Shown here: positions 10,421-19,000 of the stretch, piece after piece
Layout of the letters: the number at the start of each line of letters is the position of its first letter
Position numbering within the stretch: position 1 is the stretch's first letter
Assembly (NCBI GenBank): GCA_903923925.1
Contig: CAIXZF010000113.1
Span: 88,058-152,057, forward strand
DNA length: 64,000 nt
Source: an uncultured Bacteroidales bacterium
GTDB lineage: Bacteria; Bacteroidota; Bacteroidia; Bacteroidales; CAIXZF01
Reading direction: 5' to 3'
The notes under the pieces: generated by a model
Told to the model about the DNA's origin: nothing
The model's database searches: none
The model's input: the letters and a program-made list of their open reading frames with translations, nothing else
Made by a program: the position numbers and the translations under genes

Positions 10421-13400
10421 ACTTCCTGCCCCGAAACAGGATTCACTGTGGGAGTTGGATTTACCTTAATAGTGAATGTTTTTACAGGGCCATTGCATCC
10501 GTTGGCAGTAGGAGTTACTGAAATTGTGGCTGTAATCGGGGTATTTCCAGTGTTCAACACCTGGAATGGCAGAATATCACCCGATCCGCTGGAACCAAGG
10601 CCGATACTTGTTGATGTGTTGGTCCAGGCATAGCTTGTTCCGCTCACAGTACCAGTGAAGATCACCTGAGTTGACATTGCATTGTTGCATAAGGTCTGGT
10701 TTGGAATACTTGCACTGTTAACCTGAGGCGTTGGGTTTACCGTAATGGTAAAGCTTACCTGGGTTCCCTGGCATACAGGTGTTGTAGACAGTGTTTTCGG
10801 AGTTACTGTTATTGTAGCAGTAACAGGGCTTGTTCCAGAATTCGTGGCGGCGAATGCATTGATAGTACCTGTACCGGAAGCCCCAAGGCCAATCGAGGGA
10901 TTTGAATTGGTCCATGCAAAGGTAGTTCCTGGAACACTCCCCGAAAGATTCACCTGAGTGCTGTTTACTCCATTGCAAACTGTTTGATTTGCCGGCACAA
11001 CTACATCAGGCATTGGATTAACAGTGATAATGCAGTTTTTCGCTGTACCTGTGCATCCGTTCGCCGCAGGAATAACTGTTACAGTTCCTGAAATAGAGGA
11101 TGTTGTAGTATTCGTTGCATTAAATGACGGAATGTTTACGCTACCGGATGGCCCCAGTCCGATCGCTGTATTGGAATTAACCCATGTAAATGTAGTCCCG
11201 CTAACTGTTCCGGTGAAATTAATGGCTGTGGTTAAAGAACCATTACACAAGGTCTGGTTCGTGAGTGTGTTCATTGTGGGCGTCGGGTTGACGGTAATAG
11301 TGAAAACCGTTGGGGTACCGCTACATCCATTGGACGATGGAGTTACCGTTACCGTGGCAATAACCGGGCTTGTCCCGGTATTGACGGCATTAAAGGAGAG
11401 GATATATCCTGTTCCGCTTGCTGCCAGGCCGATGCTTGTCTTCGTGTTGCTCCATGTATAAGTGGTTCCGGATATTGCCCCGGCAAACAGAAAATCAGTA
11501 GTCGGTTGCCCGTTACAAAGCACCAGATTACTCACAGGATTTACTGTCGGTGTTGGATATACCGTAATGGTAAAGGTTTTCGGAATCCCTTCACAAGTAT
11601 CCCCTTTGTAATAATAAGGGGTAACAGTAATGGTGGCTATAACTGCTGTTGTACCGGTATTTATAGCATTGAAAACCGGGATACTTCCCGTTCCCTGCTG
11701 AGCCAGTCCAATCGAAGTATTGTCATTGGTCCATTTATAGATGGTCCCGTTCACTGTCCCTGAGAAATTCACACTAACCGGTTTACCATTGCAGACAGTA
11801 TTGTTTGACACAGTTACATTCGGTATAGGGTTGACCACAATATTAAAAAACTTTGGGTCGCCTGTGCAATTTTCGATTGGTGTTACGATAAAAGTGGCAA
11901 CTATCGGCGAGGTACCGGTATTTACTGCAGTAAAGGCGTGAATTGTATCTGTTCCGGAAGAAGGTTGTCCGATATTGATCGTTGAAGTCCAGCTGAAGGT
12001 GGCTCCCGCTGTTCCTGAAAAAGCTATCGGACCTGCAATTGCTCCGCTGCATACCGTATCATTTGGGGTCGGATTAACTACTGGCTTAGGAAAAATACAG
12101 ATTTTCTGACCTATAGAATCTACGCCATGAGGACAATCGGCATTGTTAGAGGTAATTATCGTGATCCAGTAACATCCGCTGTTCTGAAAATTCAGCACTA
12201 CTTGTTGAGTACCGCTGGTCCCAATGCTGAAAATGTTAGAGGTTGACGTAGTGCCAAGGCTGCCCGATGATAAAGTCCACCCCGTTGAAGGTTTTATTTT
12301 CCAGGCCGTCTTGAAGGTCGAGTCGCAAGAGGCTCCGGTAGTAAAAGAACCCGGCGGGTCGATGACTGCTGTTAGTGAAACTGCATCCCCTGCACATTTA
12401 TCAGTAACAGGCAACATATTTACTGAAGGATTTGCCTGCAGAATAAAGGGAAGGTATCCCTGCGACGGAGGATTGCACCCATTGTATATCAGGTAGTAAA
12501 CATAGATCTGATTTGGGTCAACCATTGGAGAATTCACCGGAATTGGGGCATGCCAGGAACCGGGTGCCTCTTGCCCGCATGAAGTTTTATTAAATATGTA
12601 TGGGAATTTAATATTGTTTGCAATGTTCATCTGGTCGAAATAAAGCTGGGTATGGGTGTCAGAAAAGAAAACATAATACTTCGTACCCGGAGTATTCGTG
12701 GTTACAGCAGTTCCAATCGACTGAATTATATCGTTCGACCACTCAAGAGTATCGTTGTAAGGCTTACACTGCAGAGCATTCCCCGCATTCAATACCGATC
12801 CGTGAGGCGTATTGCCGATATAGACCATGAATGTTGTATCATGGTGGCAAAATTCAGGCCCGGCTCCTATCACACGGTAAGTAATCTTGAAGTATCCCAT
12901 CGCGGTATATTCATGTGCCTGCGGTATAGTAAAAGGCGTAACATTCTGAAATCCTGAACCCTCTTCCCATTCAATAAGGTTCTGGGTTATTGGTGTTGGT
13001 GGGCTCTGCTGGCTGTTTGTCAGGGTAACCCAGAAACTTACATTCGCTGATGGAGTACATTTTCTTGGCGGGTTTGGGTCGATGCTGCATTTTGGCCATG
13101 GCATCGCTACAAAAGCCAGCGTTATCAGGTTTGAAGTGTCGCGGCAGCCGCAGTTCTTTACCTGGATGATACAACGGTAAATCCCCGATTTGTTCACCTT
13201 GATCTGGGGAATATTTCCGCCGAAATTCACCCCGTTCCTTTGCCACAGGTAATCATAGTATCCCGGCTGGGTAGGCACAGCAGTAAGAGTCACGGAATCA
13301 TCAGGGCAATGTAGTTGAGGATCAGGATATTGTGTTATTTGTGCATTAGGTTTCATAACTACATAAACATAGACCACATCCAGCGCCTGAGTATGTGCAG

Positions 13401-13713
13401 TATCATCAGATACAGTTAAGGAGTACCCGATGTCATTGAGTGGCTTGGCATACGGGTGCTGGATTGTTGTACCGGAAAGCCAGTTTGGCGGGGACCAGAG
13501 ATAGCTGTAATATCCGGTACCTCCAGAAGCTGTACCCGATGAAGCACCCAGCCGGACAGAGTCGCCAAGACAAATTGTAGTATCATTACCTGCATGGGCC
13601 TGAACCTGGCCTTTTACATTTTCAATCGTGCCGATCAACAATAGGAAACTGATGAACAATCCAATCATGCACGCATTAATTGGTTTAAATAACTGTATCG
13701 ATTTATAAACCAT
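10402..13713 (-). CDS. Giant secreted Ig/PKD-like repeat protein, N-terminal part (frameshifted)
   Basis: A 1,103-residue frame with an N-terminal signal peptide (hydrophobic IGLFISFLLLIGTI, cleavage plausible after VKGQ). A PKD-like module follows (HAGNDTTICLGDSVRLGA), then about 400 Cys-containing residues that I cannot assign. Six to seven complete or partial copies of the VCNG...GTTYSW...IGL repeat start near residue 545. The frame stops at VCNSKL in the middle of a repeat, while the next frame resumes in register at QTVSAISF. The two frames overlap by 19 bases and are one gene broken by a one-base loss. It could encode one protein of about 3,720 residues if the break is a sequencing error. 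As it stands, this half would be secreted without the sorting domain. Confidence 0.8.
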   Translation of the reverse strand: MVYKSIQLFKPINACMIGLFISFLLLIGTIENVKGQVQAHAGNDTTICLGDSVRLGASSGTASGGTGYYSYLWSPPNWLSGTTIQHPYAKPLNDIGYSLTVSDDTAHTQALDVVYVYVVMKPNAQITQYPDPQLHCPDDSVTLTAVPTQPGYYDYLWQRNGVNFGGNIPQIKVNKSGIYRCIIQVKNCGCRDTSNLITLAFVAMPWPKCSIDPNPPRKCTPSANVSFWVTLTNSQQSPPTPITQNLIEWEEGSGFQNVTPFTIPQAHEYTAMGYFKITYRVIGAGPEFCHHDTTFMVYIGNTPHGSVLNAGNALQCKPYNDTLEWSNDIIQSIGTAVTTNTPGTKYYVFFSDTHTQLYFDQMNIANNIKFPYIFNKTSCGQEAPGSWHAPIPVNSPMVDPNQIYVYYLIYNGCNPPSQGYLPFILQANPSVNMLPVTDKCAGDAVSLTAVIDPPGSFTTGASCDSTFKTAWKIKPSTGWTLSSGSLGTTSTSNIFSIGTSGTQQVVLNFQNSGCYWITIITSNNADCPHGVDSIGQKICIFPKPVVNPTPNDTVCSGAIAGPIAFSGTAGATFSWTSTINIGQPSSGTDTIHAFTAVNTGTSPIVATFIVTPIENCTGDPKFFNIVVNPIPNVTVSNNTVCNGKPVSVNFSGTVNGTIYKWTNDNTSIGLAQQGTGSIPVFNAINTGTTAVIATITVTPYYYKGDTCEGIPKTFTITVYPTPTVNPVSNLVLCNGQPTTDFLFAGAISGTTYTWSNTKTSIGLAASGTGYILSFNAVNTGTSPVIATVTVTPSSNGCSGTPTVFTITVNPTPTMNTLTNQTLCNGSLTTAINFTGTVSGTTFTWVNSNTAIGLGPSGSVNIPSFNATNTTTSSISGTVTVIPAANGCTGTAKNCIITVNPMPDVVVPANQTVCNGVNSTQVNLSGSVPGTTFAWTNSNPSIGLGASGTGTINAFAATNSGTSPVTATITVTPKTLSTTPVCQGTQVSFTITVNPTPQVNSASIPNQTLCNNAMSTQVIFTGTVSGTSYAWTNTSTSIGLGSSGSGDILPFQVLNTGNTPITATISVTPTANGCNGPVKTFTIKVNPTPTVNPVSGQEVCNSKL

Positions 13714-13788
13714 GATGTGAGTATTACTGGAAATTCAAAGTTTATTTCCGTTTCTCTGGAATCTTGAATGGGTAAATATAATAAAAAT

Positions 13789-16700
13789 CTATTTCTCCAG
13801 CCACTTATCTACCACCTCCAGAAAAAGCATGATGTCAAGAGGTTTGGTTAAAAAAGCTTTGGATCCAGCTTCCATAAGTTTTTCTATCTGGTAAGGCATC
13901 GCATCGGCACTGATAATGACAACCGGAATTTCTTTCGTTTTTTCTACTGCCTGTAGCAGTTTAATCACTTCGAAACCCTTAATATCTGGCAAATCGAGAT
14001 CAAGGAGAATTAAATCAGGAGTGTATTCTATGGCCAATGATAAAGCCTGTGCACCATTCGTATGGCTCCGCAATTGAATGGTTGGACGGTGATTGAGCAG
14101 AATTTCCCCTACCAATTCAGTGTTGGAGGCATTGTCTTCTATGTACAGGATAGTCCCGGCTTTTTTGGGATCGGCGCTAAACGTCAATAATTCATTTCCA
14201 CTTTGTAAGTCATGTTCTATACTGGCAATAGCAGAATCTGCAGGCAGTTTTATATTCTCTTCATTTTGCTGTTTATCGCTTTTCATGTTTTCGGCCAAAG
14301 GCAGTTCAATCCAGAAGGTACTGCCCACACCAGGCTGGCTTTCAACTCCAACAGTACCATTCATCGCTTTCATAAGTTCTTTCACCAGAATAAGCCCGAG
14401 TCCAGTACCTTCAGTTTCGCTTTTATCCGCTCCTAAGCGCCCGAATGCATGAAATAGTTTGGTGATATCTTCGGGCTTAATTCCATTGCCGGTATCGCTT
14501 ATTGAAATTCTGACAGTTGCGTTTCCATGTGCATCTGTAGGTTGTAAGGCCGTTTTAATACTTACCGAACCACCTTCCCTGTTGTATTTTATGGCGTTGC
14601 TGGTTAAATTAAGCAAAACCTGCTTCAGCCGGAGTTTGTCGGCTATGATAAAAATCTTGCTGGCAGGAGAATCAACAAGTACAATTTTTACATTTATTTT
14701 ATCTGCCAGGATTTGAACCACATCCGATATTTCAGAAAGAATACCAGATATTTGCACCGGTTTAAGTGTCAGAATTTGCTTTCCGGATTCAATACCTGCA
14801 AGTTCGAGCACCTCGTTTATCAGGCTGAGTAAATGTTTTCCACTGCTTCGTATATTGTTAACCCACTTTTTGTGCGATGCTTTTAGTTCGCCCATTTCCA
14901 TCAACTGTGTAAAGCCAAGGATTGAGTTCAAAGGAGTACGCAGTTCGTGGCTCATGCGCGAAAGGAATTCACTTTTGGAAAGATTTGCCTTGTTTGCTTC
15001 GTTTCTTGCGGTAATGAGGGCTTTTTCCGCCTGCTTCTGGTCGGTGATATCCCAATTGGTGCCGATCAGGTTCAAAGGTTTTCCTGAACTATCGTGTTCA
15101 ACAATAGCACGCGCCCTGATATTGTGTATAGAGCCATTTGGCCAGATCACCCTAAACTCGGTATCAAACTCTTTTTCGCCGCGTATGGCCATCTGGATCT
15201 CGACATCCCCCCTTTCCTTATCCTCAGGCAGAAGTCCGGATTGCCATGAATCGTATGCACCCGTGAAATCTTTTTTCTCAATGCCGTAAAGTGCAAACAT
15301 CTGATCGTCCCATACCAGTATATTGTTGACAATATCGTAGTCCCATACACCAACACCACCGGCATATACAGCTAATTCCAAACGGGTTGAAACATGCTCC
15401 AGTTCAATCTCAGCCTGCCTGCGCTCGCTTATATCAATTGCAATCCCTCCAATCATGGGATTTTGACCAGCTATCTGGATAGCAAATTTTTGCGTTTCAT
15501 AACAATGTAATATTCCATCAAGATTAAAAAAATGCTCTTCAATTTTTTGATAGCCGGTTTCCGTTGTTTTTTTGTCATCCTCATTTATTCTTAACGCTTC
15601 CTCGCTGCCAAAAATCTCTGAAGCTGAAAGTCCTATCCACTCTGAGGCACCCAAAGCATCATTCATTGCTTTATTGGCATAAACCATTTTACTTTCACTA
15701 TCTTTAATAAAAACAAGGGCAGGCAAAAAGTCCATGAATAACGAAAACCTGTTTTCGCTCTCTATCAGCGCTTTCGATATTTTAAGCTGTTCTCCAATTT
15801 CCTGCTCGAGTTTTGCATTGCTTTCCGCTAGTTGGGCCGTTCTTTGAGCTATTTTATGTTCAAGGTTTACGTTTAGGTCGTGAATTTCCTGCTCCGCAAT
15901 TTTGCGTTTCGTAATGTCATTGATTAAAACATGTCGTGCATCCCTGCCATTGAAAGTCACTATATGTGAGGTGATTTCAACAAACATTAATTCTCCGTTT
16001 TTCTTGAGATGCCTCCATTCGCCCGCCCGATTAAAGGATTGTACGGTTAGTTCAATATATTTAAGCAATGCGGAAATGTCTTCATTAGGGCGAATATCCT
16101 TTAAGGTCATCAATAAAAACTCTTCCCTTGTGTAACCGTAGCTCCCCATTGCAGCCTTATTCACTTCAAGAAATGAAAGGGTATCAAGGTCGTAAATCCA
16201 CATGGGTTGGGGACTGTCGAAAAACATAGGCCGGTATTTCTCTTCACTTGCATGCAAGGCTTCCTGTGCCAGTTTATGATTGGTGATTTCAGTCCTTAAT
16301 AATTCATTTTTATCTTTGATGTGAAATATAAAAAAGAATGCAAATAGCAATAAAACAATTAATACTGTTGATTCTGATACTTCAAATAGCAGAATTTTAT
16401 TCCACGACTTTGCGCTAAAATCCATTCCGAAAACGGCCATGGTTTTGCCTGTAATCTTATCCTTTATCGGAATAAACACACTGATCCAGATGCCCCATCT
16501 GTCTGTTATGGGAGCTGTAATCAACTCTTTTCCATCTATAAAGGGCTTTTTGTCTTGTGGTTTTGCTTCTAAATATTCTTGCCCGGGAGGTGAATAATCT
16601 GGTGATTCAACAGGCTCTGAATCTGCCAAAAAGTATATTTTCCCGTTTTGTTCGGCGTATATGTAGGAGAACCTTGCTTCGTGGTTGACACGAATTATTT

Positions 16701-16965
16701 CTTTTAGGGTGTTTTTAATAAGCTGATACGCCGGTTTGTCAATGTCGCTGGGCTTTGCTTCAAGCAACTTTAATTCCTCCTTTGGCAAGGTCGCTTCAAT
16801 GGATCTGGCAATTTGCAATACTTTTTCAGATTGTTCATTTTCAAATTGTATCCAGGTATAACGGACATAAATAATCCCTGAAATAGCGATTGCCAGAAAA
16901 AATAATATTCTCGGAAACGTCTTTCTTTTAATCAGAATTAATTTGCTCATTATAAAAAGTTTCAA
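13789..16965 (-). CDS. Membrane hybrid histidine kinase (sensor, PAS x3, HisKA, HATPase, REC)
   Basis: A 1,058-residue hybrid kinase. Two transmembrane segments (about 18-37 and 193-213) bracket a roughly 155-residue external sensor that resembles a Cache-like domain (GIWISVFIPIKD, MAVFGMDFSA). Three PAS modules follow (about 245-355, 400-510, 525-650; for example YGYTREEFLLMTLKDI). The H-box is FLSRMSHELRTPLNSILGFT, with N-box LNLTSNAIKYN and G-boxes DTGNGI and GTGLGLILV. The C-terminal receiver (TILYIEDN, LILLDLDLP, LTKPLD) has its phospho-Asp in LLDLDLP. No HPt domain or output protein lies adjacent. It is separated by 75 bp from the giant repeat protein and could be co-transcribed with it. 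The ligand is unknown. Confidence 0.88.
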   Translation of the reverse strand: MKLFIMSKLILIKRKTFPRILFFLAIAISGIIYVRYTWIQFENEQSEKVLQIARSIEATLPKEELKLLEAKPSDIDKPAYQLIKNTLKEIIRVNHEARFSYIYAEQNGKIYFLADSEPVESPDYSPPGQEYLEAKPQDKKPFIDGKELITAPITDRWGIWISVFIPIKDKITGKTMAVFGMDFSAKSWNKILLFEVSESTVLIVLLLFAFFFIFHIKDKNELLRTEITNHKLAQEALHASEEKYRPMFFDSPQPMWIYDLDTLSFLEVNKAAMGSYGYTREEFLLMTLKDIRPNEDISALLKYIELTVQSFNRAGEWRHLKKNGELMFVEITSHIVTFNGRDARHVLINDITKRKIAEQEIHDLNVNLEHKIAQRTAQLAESNAKLEQEIGEQLKISKALIESENRFSLFMDFLPALVFIKDSESKMVYANKAMNDALGASEWIGLSASEIFGSEEALRINEDDKKTTETGYQKIEEHFFNLDGILHCYETQKFAIQIAGQNPMIGGIAIDISERRQAEIELEHVSTRLELAVYAGGVGVWDYDIVNNILVWDDQMFALYGIEKKDFTGAYDSWQSGLLPEDKERGDVEIQMAIRGEKEFDTEFRVIWPNGSIHNIRARAIVEHDSSGKPLNLIGTNWDITDQKQAEKALITARNEANKANLSKSEFLSRMSHELRTPLNSILGFTQLMEMGELKASHKKWVNNIRSSGKHLLSLINEVLELAGIESGKQILTLKPVQISGILSEISDVVQILADKINVKIVLVDSPASKIFIIADKLRLKQVLLNLTSNAIKYNREGGSVSIKTALQPTDAHGNATVRISISDTGNGIKPEDITKLFHAFGRLGADKSETEGTGLGLILVKELMKAMNGTVGVESQPGVGSTFWIELPLAENMKSDKQQNEENIKLPADSAIASIEHDLQSGNELLTFSADPKKAGTILYIEDNASNTELVGEILLNHRPTIQLRSHTNGAQALSLAIEYTPDLILLDLDLPDIKGFEVIKLLQAVEKTKEIPVVIISADAMPYQIEKLMEAGSKAFLTKPLDIMLFLEVVDKWLEK

Positions 16966-17461
16966 ATATTGCTACCAGAGATCATCATTCATTAAATTAG
17001 AACTCTCCATACACCCTTGGGTAGGTTCACTAAATCTGTTTATTTGAACTCAAAAAACTGGTGGTTTTATCGATTGAAAACCGGAAGCCACGCAATTTTA
17101 TATCAATGATTCAGAATGATTTATGAACGTTTAATTCGTAATTGAAGTGAAACATGATACAAATTTAAACATAATACCTAGATAATCTGGTAAAACATTG
17201 AATTGATATTTTTCTCAGCTTACTAATTTACCAGGGTATTAATTAACCTCAGTCCTGCCATGGTTTTAGTTTGACTGGATTGCTGGTTTGCTAGTGTGCT
17301 GATGCTAGTATGCTTGCCATACCCTGAAAGGGCGGCCTACCGAATGGTGAACCTCTCTTAAAAGGTTCTGAATCTTTTCAGGTTCTTCTTACCCTGGAAT
17401 AAACGTTTGATTGTCAGTTTGAGTTTGAGAGCCAGCGTGAAATAAGCTCGCAATGCCCTTT
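16966..17461. other. 496-bp intergenic region with short repeats and a possible coding remnant
   Basis: No intact gene is seen. The middle (about 17260-17320) holds a run of short related words, on the minus strand of the type GCATACTAGCA / GCACACTAGCAAACCAGCA, which also occurs near 48,500 and 50,120. Nearer the kinase gene at 17462 the minus strand reads a short coding-like stretch, listed separately. Confidence 0.5.
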
Positions 17462-17462
17462 T
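17358..17462 (-). pseudogene. Possible remnant of an unidentified gene (about 33 residues)
   Basis: Directly after the stop of the 17462-18997 kinase, the minus strand encodes a basic peptide containing ALRAYFTLALKLKLTIKRLF, continuing QGKKNLKRF and ending at a TAA at 17358-17360. It has no start codon. The basic, helical composition resembles the tail of a transposase, but I cannot name a family. It may equally be chance. Confidence 0.2.
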
Positions 17463-18997
17463 TAAAAGCTAAAATATTTTCGGATTAATCCAATTAATTC
17501 AACTTTATTGATGGGTTTTGAAAGGTAATCATTACAACCAGTATCTATAGCTTTTTTTCGTTCTGATTGAAGCCCCTGTGCAGATTGAGCAATAATGATA
17601 CTATCTTTATTGAATTGTCGGATCTCCAGTGTAGCATCGTATCCGTTCATTTGAGGCATTAAAATATCCATGATAATCAAATCGATGTCGGGGTTGTTGC
17701 GGCAAAGTTCAACAGCTTCAATTCCGGTTTTAGCGTGAAGAAATTCACGGCTGACATCTTTAAGTAAACGGGTCAGGATAAATTGGGAAGGGGCATCATC
17801 GTCGGCAATCAATATTTTAAGGCTTGTGGTTCGTGTTGTCTTTTCAATTTCTGAAACAGCTAATTTAATATCCTGTTCTACAATATCTGTATTTGAAGGA
17901 ATATTGAAATAAAAAATACTCCCTTTTCCTTCTTCGCTTTCGACCCTGATTTTCCCCTTGTGTTTTTCGATAAAATCCCTGCATAGAACAAGCCCAAGAC
18001 CATTGCTGGGTTCGTCTTCGGTACCTTTTCTGCCTGTTTGAACATCAATCCTGAATAAATTATTCATCAATTTGCTGTTCATTCCGATACCTGAATCCCT
18101 GACAAAGAATTCTATTGAATTATTGGGTAAGGACTGTGCACCAATAGTTATTTCTCCACCTTTGACAGTGAATTTCACTGCATTTGACAGCAGGTTTCTG
18201 ATTGTTGAATTCAGCATATATTTGTCGGCAAAAATTTCCAAATCTGTTGGAATTTCAATTCTAATAACTAACTCCTTTTTATTAGCCGAATCTAAAACTG
18301 AGAGGATGCATTCTGAAATCAGCGGTTTTACAGATATGGTCTCAGGCTCAAAGGACGTTATTCCCCTGTGCAAGCGTGCCCACTCGAGTAGGTTTTCGAG
18401 CAAACTATAGAGGTTAGAAGCGGAATCTTTGAGGATTACAGAAAATTTCTGAATTTCGGTCCTGGTAAAGCTTTCGAATTCTTCAACGAGCATATTCGTC
18501 AAACCTAAAAATCCATTGAAAGGGCTTCTAAGATCATGTGCAATTATAGAAAAGAACTTATCCTTGGTTGCATTTAACTCCTGCAATTCCTTGTTTTGCC
18601 GGTACAGTTTTAGATGTGTTAAAATCCTGGATTTAACTTCTTCTTCCTGAAAAGGTTTACTGATATAATCGACTCCTCCCATTTTAAAAGCTTTTACAAT
18701 ACTGTTGGTATCGCCCAGGGCACTAATAAAAATAACAGGGATGTCCTTCAAATCAGGTTTTTCTTTTAAACGGCGGCAAACTTCAAATCCATCCATTCCC
18801 GGCATCATAATGTCGAGCAGTATAAGGTCGGGTTTCTCTTTTTCTGCTGCATTTAAAGCAAGTTCACCACCAGGAACAGGGCGAATATTGTAACCTTCGC
18901 AATTTAGCATGCTGTAAAGCAACTGGAGATTTTCAGGAACATCATCAACAACAAGGATATTTGGAATACTTTTATAGAATAAAGTCTTGTTTTCCAT
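17462..18997 (-). CDS. Soluble hybrid kinase REC-HisKA-HATPase-REC
   Basis: A 511-residue cytoplasmic protein with no membrane segment. The N-terminal receiver (about 12-127: ILVVDDVPENLQLL, LILLDIMMPGMDGFE, YISKPF) feeds a kinase core with H-box FSIIAHDLRSPFNGFLGL, N-box LLSNAVKFT, and G-boxes RDSGIGM and NGLGLVL. A second receiver (about 395-510: KILIADDDAPSQ, LIIMDILMPQMNGYDA, YLSKPI) closes it. A receiver at both ends suggests it accepts phosphate from another kinase and relays it on. The start lies only three bases after the stop of the PAS hybrid kinase at 19001, so the two are co-transcribed and probably work together. No HPt or output domain is present. Confidence 0.88.
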   Translation of the reverse strand: MENKTLFYKSIPNILVVDDVPENLQLLYSMLNCEGYNIRPVPGGELALNAAEKEKPDLILLDIMMPGMDGFEVCRRLKEKPDLKDIPVIFISALGDTNSIVKAFKMGGVDYISKPFQEEEVKSRILTHLKLYRQNKELQELNATKDKFFSIIAHDLRSPFNGFLGLTNMLVEEFESFTRTEIQKFSVILKDSASNLYSLLENLLEWARLHRGITSFEPETISVKPLISECILSVLDSANKKELVIRIEIPTDLEIFADKYMLNSTIRNLLSNAVKFTVKGGEITIGAQSLPNNSIEFFVRDSGIGMNSKLMNNLFRIDVQTGRKGTEDEPSNGLGLVLCRDFIEKHKGKIRVESEEGKGSIFYFNIPSNTDIVEQDIKLAVSEIEKTTRTTSLKILIADDDAPSQFILTRLLKDVSREFLHAKTGIEAVELCRNNPDIDLIIMDILMPQMNGYDATLEIRQFNKDSIIIAQSAQGLQSERKKAIDTGCNDYLSKPINKVELIGLIRKYFSF

Positions 18998-19000
18998 TTT

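Noticed and set aside
9105..10469. Long plus-strand ORFs (146 and 176 residues) opposite the giant repeat gene
   Set aside because: They repeat the same VGVT-V-P motif in each unit because they read the reverse complement of the Ig-like repeats. They have no start signal or family, and they vanish where the repeat ends.
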